A stretch of 64,000 bases of DNA from positions 18,127,050 to 18,191,049 of the forward strand of contig JAOANR010000003.1 of NCBI GenBank assembly GCA_030278955.1, read 5' to 3'. The translations under genes were made by a program, and so were the position numbers. The stretch is from Hygrophila difformis. Its lineage: Eukaryota; Streptophyta; Magnoliopsida; Lamiales; Acanthaceae. Below, in pieces: positions 11,055-20,682 of this stretch. The notes beneath the pieces are model-generated. The model saw only the letters and a program-made list of their open reading frames with translations. It was not told the origin of the DNA and did no database searches. Numbering within the stretch: position 1 is the stretch's first letter; each line of letters opens with the position of its first letter.

Positions 11055-11174
11055 GTTTGGCCTGTGATACTAACAACTATAACTCATAGGATAGGAGATC
11101 AGTGGGAAATCGAACCTCTAACCAGGTTGGAAGTCACGGAATTTAACCATTTGGGTTAAGTTCTCATCCCCAAT
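11055..11174 (-). mobile_element. SINE copy (minus strand)
   Basis: On the minus strand the order is GGGGATGAGAACTTAACCC, AAATGGTTAAATTCCGTGACTTCCAAC, a B box GGTTCGATTTCCC, then a body ending near 11055. This parallels the copies at 52410 and 60368. No clear poly-A tail remains. Confidence 0.6.
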
Positions 11175-11469
11175 TGAAGTCAATGTTAGTAAAACTTGAG
11201 TTTTTTTTTTCAAATATCAAATGAGTGTTTGGTATGATAATTTTTAACAAAGAAAAAATAAAAATAAATAGTATTTCCAAAATTAATCAATAATCGGTAA
11301 AGAAATCAAACAAACCTTGCTACAAAGTTCATTAGGGTTTTTGGCTTCGGCTCTAAAAAAAAAAAAAGGTTTATTAGGGCGTTCATGGTTTTTCTAAGTA
11401 GTTTATTTAAGCTAGGAAAATGATTTTGTAATTTTTTTTTGTTGAACTGCCTATATATGTTAGGAAAGA

Positions 11470-11578
11470 AGTGGTGAGAGCTCATGTCATACAAATTAGA
11501 AATGGACAAAAGGGAGGGATAGGGTGTCAGATAGGGATCGAACCCCAATCTATAGATTGAGAGTCGGCGAACATGATT
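11470..11578 (-). mobile_element. SINE copy (minus strand), partial
   Basis: Read on the minus strand, this shows GGGGTTCGATCCCTATC (B box), ATCCCTCCCTTTTGTCC and GTATGACATGAGCTCTCACC, matching the 3' half of the window's SINE family. A separate GGCTTCGGCTCT plus A run near 11342-11368 is a plus-strand 3' end of the same family. Confidence 0.55.
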
Positions 11579-11626
11579 TTGTAATTTTTTTTTAATTTTT
11601 TTATAATGAAAAACACAATAACTTAC

Positions 11627-11877
11627 TCCCTCCGTCACATTAAAAGTGACTACATTTGACTTTTGATACTGTTCATTGTTTAACTTTGACTCAATTTTAT
11701 TGTATTGATAAAAGAAGAAAAAATTAGTCAAGTGTGGGCTTGTTAGATTCGTCTAATCATATAGTTTTAAAATATATATTTTAAATAATTTTTACTTATA
11801 CCATGAGATATAAAGCGTTCAACAACTATATTAGATTTTGTGCAGAAGAGAAAGTGGTCACTTTATACAAATGGAAG
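11627..11877 (+). mobile_element. Stowaway-type MITE, degenerate
   Basis: It begins CTCCCTCCGTCACATTAAAAGTGACTAC and ends near AAAGTGGTCACTTTATACAAATGGAAG, a decayed inverted copy. The phrase CTTGTTAGATTCGTCTAATC is shared with the elements at 21774, 37726 and 60679. Confidence 0.6.
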
Positions 11878-12017
11878 CCCCAAGGGAGAGCTTCTCTAGA
11901 TGAAGATCAAACTAGATCAAACTCTACCTTTCAACCTTTGTTTAGAGGTGAACGCATATATAGTGAATTTTTTTGTTCTCAATACAAGTCATTTCCTAGA
12001 ATTTTTTGTTTTTTTAT

Positions 12018-12752
12018 CCAAAGCCGAAGCTAGAGAAAATGGTATTGTGGGAGGCTGAGAACTTGTGTTATACAAATTACAAATGAATAAAGAAAATGAA
12101 TATAAATTCGAAACCTCGACCATAAAGTTGGAACCATAGTTATCAAAATCGCGATCCTGATCGTAGGATCGCACGATCCTACGATCCCACCCATTAAAAA
12201 CGATCCGGATCGCCATAGGATCGCAAATATGGTAGGATCGCAGTAGGATCGGTAGGATCGGAGTAGGATCGTAGGATCGCTGAGCGATCCGATCCTACCC
12301 CTTTGGCTTTTTTTTTTTTTCGGAGCAAAATTACTTATTATCTCTAGCTCTTTGTGATTTTGGTCATGATGTTATTTTTGTCAATTTTGTTTAATGTATC
12401 TTTGCATATATTGAACTCAAAATTGTTGAGTTCTATGTCAGTGTTTAACTTCTATTGGATCATTAATAAACATACAATTAACTATCAAATTCTTGTTAAA
12501 AATTGATCTAAAATATATATTTTCAATTATAAATGTCACCAGTTTAATGAGATAATTAACAAATATTAATTTTTAAAAATATAAATAATAATTTCATAGG
12601 ATCTTAGGATCCCGATTCGATCCTACGATCCCGATCTTGCAAAGACAAAAACGATCCTACTTAGGATCCCGATCTTGATAACCTTGGTTGGAACATGAGA
12701 CTCAGACAACTTAGCTTGTGCAACTTCTCGTTCCCAAATCATTTTCTCTAAA
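12018..12752 (-). mobile_element. SINE copy split by a hAT MITE
   Basis: On the minus strand, a head (GGGAACGAGAAGTTGCACAAG) ends at ...ATGTTCCAAC near 12687. The sequence resumes after the MITE at 12135-12686 as TTTATGGTCGAGGTTTCGAA and runs to a GCTAGCTTCGGC-like end (CTCTAGCTTCGGCTTTGG). Joined across the insertion, the order of parts matches the intact SINE at 60368. Confidence 0.6.
12135..12686. mobile_element. hAT-type MITE, 552 bp, TSD GTTGGAAC
   Basis: GTTGGAAC occurs at 12127-12134 and again at 12687-12694, an 8-base duplication typical of hAT elements. The ends are inverted repeats: CATAGTTATCAAAATCGCG on the left and, reversed, CAAGGTTATCAAGATCGGG on the right. Both run on into GATCCTA/TAGGATC palindromic repeats (12150-12300 and 12598-12670). 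The middle is AT-rich and non-coding. Confidence 0.88.
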
Positions 12753-14230
12753 CTTGATGCACATAAATTGTAGTACTACATAATATTCTAGTTCCTTTTA
12801 TTTGCTCTTCAAATTAATCCAAAAAAATGAATCAGATAAACTAGAATCCAAATTAAGATTGACAATATACTCAATCGAGTACTTAGCTAGGGCTTTAATA
12901 TCATATTAAATAAATACGAGACATGAATTTTCAACACAAAATTAAAACAAATAATGAATTGACTAGATGCAAGATTTCAACATTCGAGCACCTGATGAAA
13001 AATATATTGTGTCACATACGGCCTTCAACATATTCAAAATTTCCACTGCCATGCATAATGAGAATATTTTAAACATATATAGATTCAAGTCTACTGGCAC
13101 ATGTAATTAAGCGGTGCAGAGAAAGTGATGAGACAAGAACCTTATATGCAATAACACCGAGCATTAAAACTAATTAGAAGTACCACCAGTATATTTTGTG
13201 GCACGTAAACCATGTCCTTTTCAAGTTCAGCCATACTAAAAGGGCAAGATAATTCCATTATCTTTCTCCCTGCAATGCATAATGACAATATTTTAAACAA
13301 ACTTGATGACTTATAATTGGCCCCCTATTTTTGTGTCTTTCTCCCTCGATATTAGCATGACTATGCATACAAGATAGTTGGCACTCATATATGGATATGA
13401 TTTTCTTATCCACGAAGACATATGACCATTGGTCAAGTCCTCATTCCCGAAGACATATACTTTTAATTAATAAGACTATTATTTATATACAACCAGATAT
13501 TTCTTTCTTTACGTCTAAATCGTCTAGCCGTATGGCCATATAACGCTGTTTATAAGATCCAAAATATCACAGTTTTTTTTTTTAAAATTAAAATGTTGCG
13601 TCTAATCTATTCAAGGTCGTTGTCTCCTAGTGGACATCAATCTATTGAACGGCTCTCATTTTAGTTCTGTGCATGTTTTGGAAATATTAGGGGTTTTGTC
13701 TGTACATAATTTATTTTGGGAGTATATCTGTACCTGCCCACCTAATTGGTTACATTATTTGGTTAATTATAATTTATAGACTTCTTCAAAACCATATCTG
13801 AATGTTAATCATTCATTTTCTAAATGATTGGATCGGAATCAAATTTGGAATTTAACTTTTAATTTGGCCAGGTTTGACTAGCCGGCACATATATATATAT
13901 ACTCTTGTTAATTGCAATATGGGTTCATGTATGCATGTCAATTTGTTTCGTGGTCGTTTGCTATTATAAATAAATGAAGTGTGCTAAATTTTTTCCCATC
14001 TTCTTATTAAAGGAAAAAAAAAATAGTAATTAATAAAATTAATTTACACATTAATATTTGTTGGGGTGAGGTAATGGAAAAGGAGGTATATATGCTCTTA
14101 TTATGGCGTGATTGATAGAAGGAAGAAAAGAGTGGCCATTAACATTGCCCACGATGCGCTCTTACATTCCTTGCGCGTTTCTTTGATCATATTTACATCA
14201 ATCCAATGGTAATTACATTTATGACCCTTT
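12753..14230. other. AT-rich intergenic DNA
   Basis: I see no gene, RNA or bounded element here. A phrase GCATAATGA(G/C)AATATTTTAAAC occurs twice (near 13054 and 13277), suggesting an old local duplication. A short TA repeat lies near 13890. Confidence 0.5.
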
Positions 14231-14235
14231 GTTGA

Positions 14236-14795
14236 TGTTAACCCAGCAAAAATATATTAAGACCCAATGGAACTGCTTGTCTAAAGTGTTCAGCCCAATT
14301 GGTGAAAATATATCCGGAAGAGAGGACACACATTCAAAGTCCGGATATGCCCGAAGAGAAGATGTATTCAAAAGGCACAATCTGGGAAGAGAGGCAGAGC
14401 GAAATCAAGATGGAGGCCAACCCTAGAAGGATGGAGGCCAAGTTTGAGAATCGGGATGGAGGCCTCCGATTGAGGAAACAAATCAGAGTGAAGCGGCCTA
14501 GAAGGAAACAAATCAACAAGAGATCGAGGTGCAGCGTTCACAGCTTGAAGACTCCTCATCACTCACCACTATATATGTGTGACCTAGGCCTATTTACGGG
14601 ACAGCTCCAATCAACCCTCAAAGAGGCCGTATTTTATATTTTTACTTTCTGCAGTTTATTTATCGCTTTATGCATTTTCATTATTTACAGCTTTATTTCA
14701 ATTCCTGTATTTTACTTTCTGCACTCCTTGTAATCTTTCCCAAGTTTCATCAATAAAAAAGAGGTTCCGCTCCTCCAAAAATTTCAGCGTTAACA
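14236..14795 (+). repeat. 5' LTR of the Gag-only element
   Basis: TGTTAACCC...GTTAACA, 560 bases. A TATATATG near 14570 could act as a TATA element, and AATAAAAAAG near 14753 as a polyadenylation signal. GATGGAGGCC occurs several times within it. Confidence 0.93.
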
Positions 14796-14848
14796 AATTG
14801 GCACGCCCAGTGGGACACGATTTGAGACCATATCTGCTTCAGTAGTGC

Positions 14849-16416
14849 ATGCGTCTTAGATCTGGAAGAATCATCGTTGATCTGGCACAAGAGTTTGAAG
14901 ACATGTCCCTACAAGACCAGACAATCAAGCGAACATCGTTTGAGGACGCCATTGAGACGGCGAGCACCTCTCAACCACTACAAGGGATTATGCAGACCCC
15001 TACATTGTCCGAGCAAATACGGCTATCGATAACGAAATCGATGGCCGAGTTTATGCCTTTGCTCACGAGGCACCTAATGGACGTTCTGCGGCCTGCCATG
15101 GCCGACCAAACTGACCGGATATGCGGTTCCTTGCGCGATGGAGGCCTCCCGGCACCCAGTACTACTATGGCGCCGAGCACTCCATACCTGGGACCGTCGG
15201 GAGGACAACAGAGAACATGGGGAAATACATCTGGCCAGCTGCCACTCCAGGACTCCGGAAGCGTGGCCAGTATGTTCCCACACTCGTACCAGACTGCTAA
15301 CACTTTTACTCCAGCGGTACCCAGCATGCCGAATTTGGGTTACGTGGCACCTCCCGTGCCGGTTTATGCTCCCTCAAGCCCTTTAATGGCAACCAGCGCT
15401 ACACCAGGCTGCATGGCGGCCGGACTTAGCATGGCGCCAAGACAGGCGGCACCTCATGTGCTGGACATCCCAACCACACCTTATATGGTGACACCTCTCA
15501 ACCCGGGCTGGATGCCACCAACCCTAGGGGGCAGGCGCCACAACCAGGTGGAGTGGTGGCGGCTCCCATGGCACCAGTCGCCATTCCTACCCAAGCTGCT
15601 GCCATTGGAGGGCAGGCACCACAACCATGTGGAACACCCGCGACACCTGCCGCCATGCCTCCTAAGCAGGCACCAGTGATCTCACCGGAGTTGCTCGCAG
15701 ATATGATGCAGCAGCACTTCGGGATTCAGCTAAAGCTGATGGAGCGGCCTACGTACCGGAAGCCATATCCTGACTGGGTAGACACCATGCATCCCTACCC
15801 AAGGGGCTTCAAGATGCCCGACTTCACCACCTTTACAGGGGATGATGGCAAGTCCACTGTGGAGCATATTGGAAGGTTCACTACTCAGTGCGGGGAAGCA
15901 GCGGCAATTGATTGGCTGAAATTAAGATTGTTCTACTCATCCCTCACCGGACCTGCCTTTGCATGGTTTGCTTCCTTGCGGCCTAACTCAATTCAAAATT
16001 GGGCCAACCTCGAACGGGCATTCCATGATAGGTTCTACACTCCACTATCACTGGTAAGCCTTGCAGACCTTACTAATGCCAAACAGTATGCCGATGAGGC
16101 GGCAAGTACTTTTATCAATAGATTACAACGGCTGAAAGGCCGGAGCACCATAGCAATCCCGGATAGGGAAATGGCCAATATAGCAGTGGCTAATATGTTG
16201 CCAAAACTAAAGAAACATTTAATTGTGCATGATACGACTGATCTTGCCCAGCTGGCCGAGAAAGCGGCCCGTTTGGAAAAGTTCTTTGACGAGCGAGATG
16301 AGAAACGTCTACCTATACACGGGACTCGTTCTGATGAATTAAAACACCACAAAGAGGAAGACGAATCAAGGGTAGTGGCCAAGGAGATAACCTTGGGTGA
16401 TAAAAACCCTGGATAA
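14849..16416 (+). pseudogene. gag: Gag of the non-autonomous LTR element, one frameshift
   Basis: Two overlapping frames cover this gene: 14849-15679 (begins MRLRSGRIIVDLAQEFEDMS) and 15553-16416. The first half is Pro/Ala/Met-rich and disordered. The second half holds the Retrotrans_gag core: RPYPDWVDTMHPYPRG-like linker, FKMPDFTTFTGDDGKSTVEH, LRLFYSSLTGPAFAWF, NWANLERAFHDRFY, then LKGRSTIAIPDREM and a charged end. The switch of frame within the disordered region (15553-15679) means either a frameshift mutation or a tolerated one-base difference. The frame stops (GDKNPG) before any zinc knuckle. This type of Gag is seen in Tat/Ogre-like gypsy elements; the lineage is inferred. Confidence 0.8.
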
Positions 16417-16539
16417 GGACTCTGGAATGCTGTCGACAGTGGCCTTGGAGGCCGAGTAGTCGGTGACTGAGGATGTCACCCTGGCTGATAATCGAATGGC
16501 GACCCGGGAAGAAAAGCTGATCGAGGCCTGGAACAGACC

Positions 16540-17195
16540 AAGGTGGCGGCTGGCACTCCAGGTGGCGGCCTCCGGCCAATAAGATGGCGGTCCGTGGAGA
16601 CGAAGATGGCGGCCTCAGCTCTCGGTGGCGGCCTTCCTCTGAAGATGGCGGCCTTCCTCTCGGTGGCGGCCTCCGGGCTAGAGGTGGCGGCCTCGCACGG
16701 AAAGGGGGATGGCGGCCAAGGCGATGGTGGTGGCGGCCTCCTACAAGCTCTAGGGTGGCGGCAACCTCTTCAGTGGCGGCCTCCTCCAAGCCAAGGCGGA
16801 TGATCACGGCGGCCTCTCACAGCGTGGAGTGGCGGCTTCTCCGAGCGAGAGGATGGCGGCCAAGGCGATGGTGGTGGCGGCCTCCAAGCTCTCAAGGGGT
16901 GGCGGCCTCCAAGATCTCGCGTGATGGCCTCCTCCAGACTCTCGGATGGCGGCCTCGCGTGGAAGAGGGTGGCGGCCTTCAAGGCAGTGGCGGCCTCAGC
17001 AGCAATGGGAGATGGCGGCGGCCATCAGGAACAGGGTGGCGGCCTCCGGAGACTGAATGGGGATGGCGGCCTCCCGAAGCAGATGATGGCGGCCTCCCGA
17101 ACTCGATGTTGGCGGCCCTTGATCAAGATAGTAGTGGCGGCCTCCCTATCCCACAGGAAGGTGGCAACGGCCTTGAAATGAGATGGATGGCGGCT
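16540..17195 (+). repeat. GGC-rich minisatellite inside the LTR element
   Basis: Imperfect, irregularly spaced copies of (G)GTGGCGGCCTCC / GATGGCGGCCTC fill the region, separated by 5-20 variable bases. A second cluster with AAAGTGGCGGCCATTGCCAC continues to about 17340 among A runs. The motif has no stop codon in any frame, which produces several long but meaningless open frames on both strands. Related GATGGAGGCC motifs occur in both LTRs and in the gag region. Confidence 0.85.
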
Positions 17196-17543
17196 TGATT
17201 TTAAAAAAAAAAAAATTATGCAAAGTGGCGGCCATTGCCACAAAGTGGAGGCCATGCAATTTTATTAAAAAAAAAATATATGCAAAGTGGCGGCCTGCCA
17301 CAAGGTGGCGGCCATTGCCACAAAGTGGAGGCCATGCCATTCATAAAAATAAAAAATAAAAAAAAAATTGCATGCATGTCATGCAATTTTAAAATGTATA
17401 CATATAAATACAAATACGCTAAGTAAATAAAACCAAGAGTGATATGCGCGGTTTCTCAATATCGAATGCCGACGGCGACATTGGTAAAATGTATGCGCAT
17501 TTTTAGTCTCAGTTCCATCGACTGAAAGCGCAAGGGGGGCATC

Positions 17544-18103
17544 TGTTAACCCAGCAAAAATATATTAAGGCCCAATGGAACTGCTTATCTAAAGTGTTCA
17601 GCCCAATTGGTGAAAATATATCCGGAAGAGATGACACACATTCAAAGCCCGGATATACCCGGAGAGAAGATGTATTCTCAAGGCCCAATCTGGGAAGAGA
17701 GGCAGAGCGAAATCAAGATGGAGGCCAACCCCAGAATGATGGATGCCAAGTTTGAGAATCAGGATGGAGGCCTCCGATTGAGGAAACAAATCAGAGTGAA
17801 GCGGCCTAGAAGGAAACAAATCAACAAGGGATCGAGGTGCAGCGTTCACAGCTTGAAGACTCCTCATCACTCACCACTATATATGTGTGACCTAGGCCTA
17901 CTTGCGGGGCAGCTCCAATCAACCCTCAAAGAGGCCGTATTTTATATTTTTACTTTCTGCAGTTTATTTATCGCTTTCTGCATTTTCATTATTTACAGCT
18001 TTATTTCAATTCCTGTATTTTACTTTCTGCACTACTTGTAATCTTTCCCAAGTTTCATCAATAAAAAAGAGGTTCTGCTCCTCCAAAAATTCCAGCGTTA
18101 ACA
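17544..18103 (+). repeat. 3' LTR of the Gag-only element
   Basis: Matches 14236-14795 over its full 560 bases with about 21 substitutions and no large gap. It is followed directly by the TSD copy GTTGA. Confidence 0.93.
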
Positions 18104-18115
18104 GTTGATAACACC

Positions 18116-18792
18116 TAGGGGTGAAAACGGGACGGATACGGGCGGATAGTACTCGTCCCGTATCCTATCCCATATTGTTTTGTCGAATATGGAATCGGAT
18201 ACGAATAGGTCGGATACAAATACGAATTCGAATATTTCGGGAAACGGATACGAGACAGATTTGGATTTTAACTCGGATCTTATAATTACTAAAATTAATT
18301 TTTTTTATAATTTTTTAAGTGAAATCGGAATATACTACTATGTAAGCTAAATTAAATTTTTTAATTTTCCAAGATCATTAGTTATTTCGTTCAAAACATC
18401 TAAACAACATCACTAGAAGATGTTATATACTACAGTTTTGATGCAAAGAACCTAATGATGTAGTCGAGTTGATTGATATGATTTGATTTAATAAATTACA
18501 TATGGCCTTCAAGCTTTTGATTATATTTATCCATATAGTATTACTTATTTATTTTATAGTTAATATAATATATTATATTATATTTATATAAATACATATA
18601 ACTTTTCGGATATTCGGATAGAAAATACGGATAATATCCGTATTATATTCGGATTTTTCGAATACGGGCGGATATTTACAATCCCATATCCTATCCCGTA
18701 TTCGCCGGATATAAAAATTCGAATTCGGATTCGAATATAATCGAATACGGCGTCGGATCGGGCGGATATTATCCGCCCCACTTTCACCCCTA
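18116..18792. mobile_element. hAT-type MITE, 677 bp, TSD ATAACACC
   Basis: ATAACACC lies at 18108-18115 and 18793-18800. The ends are TAGGGGTGAAAACGGGACGG and, reversed from the right, TAGGGGTGAAAGTGGGGCGG. Subterminal DNA is rich in GGATACGGG/CGGATAT repeats on both sides, and the centre is AT-rich without coding potential. Its left TSD shares one base with the right TSD of the LTR element. Confidence 0.88.
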
Positions 18793-18829
18793 ATAACACC
18801 ACTTTTCGGAAAATTTTAGTGGGGAACGG

Positions 18830-19325
18830 TTACGGTGCAGACACATGTCGTGTGGACGTGCGTACAGAGTCCACAACTGTTGAATTCGTAACTCAACGAC
18901 GTGACATACACAACTTAGCAACAGAGCCAACCCAATTCAGCGAAGCGGCCTATGCAATTCAACGACATTATTGTATTCTTCTCAGCGAGTTTGAAGTTAG
19001 AGCCGTTTGAAGGTCATTGAGATTTTAAACGCATATCAGTGACGGAGTCTTCACAATTCAGCGACATGACTATGCAATTCAGCGACATTATTATATTCAT
19101 TTCAGCGATATAATTTTTTATATCATCAACATGGTTCTATGCATTTAAACGCATTTCAGGGATGGCCCTACCAATTCAGCGACTGCCCCTACCAATTCAG
19201 CGACATGACCAACACAATTCATCGACTTGATATTAACCCTACAAATAATCTCAACCGCCCGATGATTAAAATGATCAACGGCAGCGACGGCTGTCCGCAC
19301 AGGACGAAGTTCGCACCATACCACC
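18830..19325. repeat. Region of repeated CAATTCAGCGAC motifs, possible MITE
   Basis: The motif CAATTCAGCGAC or close variants (CAATTCAACGAC, CAATTCATCGAC) appears about seven times. Blocks such as ATGCAATTCAGCGACATTAT are duplicated. The outer edges carry GGTGCAGACACATGTCG on the left and, reversed, GGTGCGAACTTCGTCC on the right, a weak inverted similarity. I could not settle a TSD. Confidence 0.4.
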
Positions 19326-19405
19326 CGCGATTTTATTGAGTTAATTACTTATTTAAAACTAAATACTCCATATTTTATGGTATTTCTAACAATGGTGTAT
19401 TAGTG

Positions 19406-20325
19406 AGGTGTATTCAATGAACACTCTATAAGAGTTTTTTGGATTTTTAGAATTTGGGTATATTCAATTTACATTGTAAAAAATCTTTAAAATCTAGATG
19501 TACTCATTAAAGATTTTAAAAAAATATTTTAAAAATTTTGAGGTATTCAACCGTTCATGAATTTTAAATCTTTATATAGATTTTAATGGATTATCTTAAA
19601 GGATATAACTAAACAAAATATCTCTAAACAATCAAAAATTTCTAAAAGTCAGTCAAACTCTACATGTGGAGTTTATACAAAACCAATCAACTATACTTTT
19701 TAAAACTTTACAAAAAAGAAAAAAAAAATCTATTTTTTTTAAAATCTAACAAAACTCTCAATTAAATACACGTTCTTAGTGTCTCTGTGATTGTTTTTCA
19801 GTGATCATAATCTAACAAAACTCTATTTTTTATTTTTTTATTTTTCTATTTTTATTTTTATTTTGAGGGGAACAACAAAACTCTATTTGACCTTGAAGAA
19901 TTCGCTGAATCCAGAATCCAGATTCCCGACAAATAATTTAATAGCTAATTTCACCCGTCAACAAATTTTATAATTTAGTGATCAAAATCTTCTTTATTTT
20001 CACTTATTAACATTTCTATGTATTTGAAAAAATCGGTGAATTAAAAAGTCCATAAACTCCACATAGAGTTGACTCGTTTATATAGAATTCATAAAGAGTC
20101 TAACTGATTTTAGAGAGATTTTTTGTTTAAGTATATCTTTAAAGAGAATATATTAAAATCTATAAAGAATTAAAATTCATAGATTGTTGAATACATTTAG
20201 ATTTTTAACAATTTTTAAAAATTTGTATTGTATACCTCTATATTTTTAAAAAAATTTAAAATTGAGATTCAATACAACCCAACTTTAAAAATACAGAAAA
20301 CTCGAGTCTTGATTAAATAAACCCC
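19406..20325. mobile_element. Fold-back element with inverted-repeat arms of about 300 bp
   Basis: The left tip GGTGTATTCAATGAACACTC pairs with the reversed right tip GGTTTATTTAATCAAGACTC. Pairing continues inward for about 300 bases: CATGAATTTTAAATCTTTATA on the left resembles reversed ATGAATTTTAATTCTTTATA on the right, and ACATGTGGAGTTTATAC resembles reversed CTATGTGGAGTTTATGG. A loop of roughly 250-300 bases (about 19770-20040) separates the arms. ATTAGTG (19399-19405) and ATTAATG (20326-20332) flank it as a likely TSD with one mismatch. No transposase is present. Confidence 0.7.
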
Positions 20326-20562
20326 ATTAATGTAAGGGATTGAACTTAACACAAATAGCTATTTCTTTTTTTCTTTTTAAAATTTTACATTCAGAGTCTT
20401 GATTGAATACATCCAAACTTTAGAAATTCAAAAAATTCAAATTATGCATTAATCTTATTTAATATTCACACTTTAAAAAAAATAGAAATAAAAAAGAAAA
20501 ATAAAGATTTAAATAAAAAAAAAAAAGCAGAGAAAATAAGCAATCATCCCACGAAAGTCCAG

Positions 20563-20572
20563 TATATATAAA
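20563..20572 (+). promoter_or_regulatory. TATA box of the purine permease gene
   Basis: TATATATAAA sits 111 bases before the ATG at 20683, in an A-rich upstream region. Transcription would be expected to begin near 20595, leaving a leader of about 90 bases. Confidence 0.6.
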
Positions 20573-20682
20573 CACTTAACAGAACATGTGTCCATGTAAA
20601 ATCACGCACCTACCCGCACCTCAGTTTCTGTGTTTCACTGAAAAAAATTTACAAGGAAACACAAATACAAAATTCTCAGCTT

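Larger units (their letters stand above)
14236..18103 (+). mobile_element. Non-autonomous Gag-only LTR retrotransposon, TSD GTTGA
   Basis: Two 560-base direct repeats (14236-14795 and 17544-18103) start TGTTAACCC and end GTTAACA. They are flanked by GTTGA at 14231-14235 and 18104-18108. By eye they differ at about 21 positions (about 96% identity). TTGGCACGCCCAGTGGGAC just inside the left LTR (from about 14798) is the likely primer-binding site, and GCAAGGGGGGCA before the right LTR is the likely polypurine tract. The inside holds a broken Gag (14849-16416), a GGC-rich minisatellite (about 16540-17195) and an AT-rich end. No protease, reverse transcriptase, RNase H or integrase is present, so replication must have depended on another element, probably Ty3/gypsy-related. 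Confidence 0.93.

Noticed and set aside
16313..17340. Several long open frames on both strands in the GGC-rich region (for example 16584-17198 plus and 16313-16807 minus)
   Set aside because: The repeat motif has no stop codon in any frame, so long frames appear by composition. The peptides are WRPP or similar repeats with no domain.
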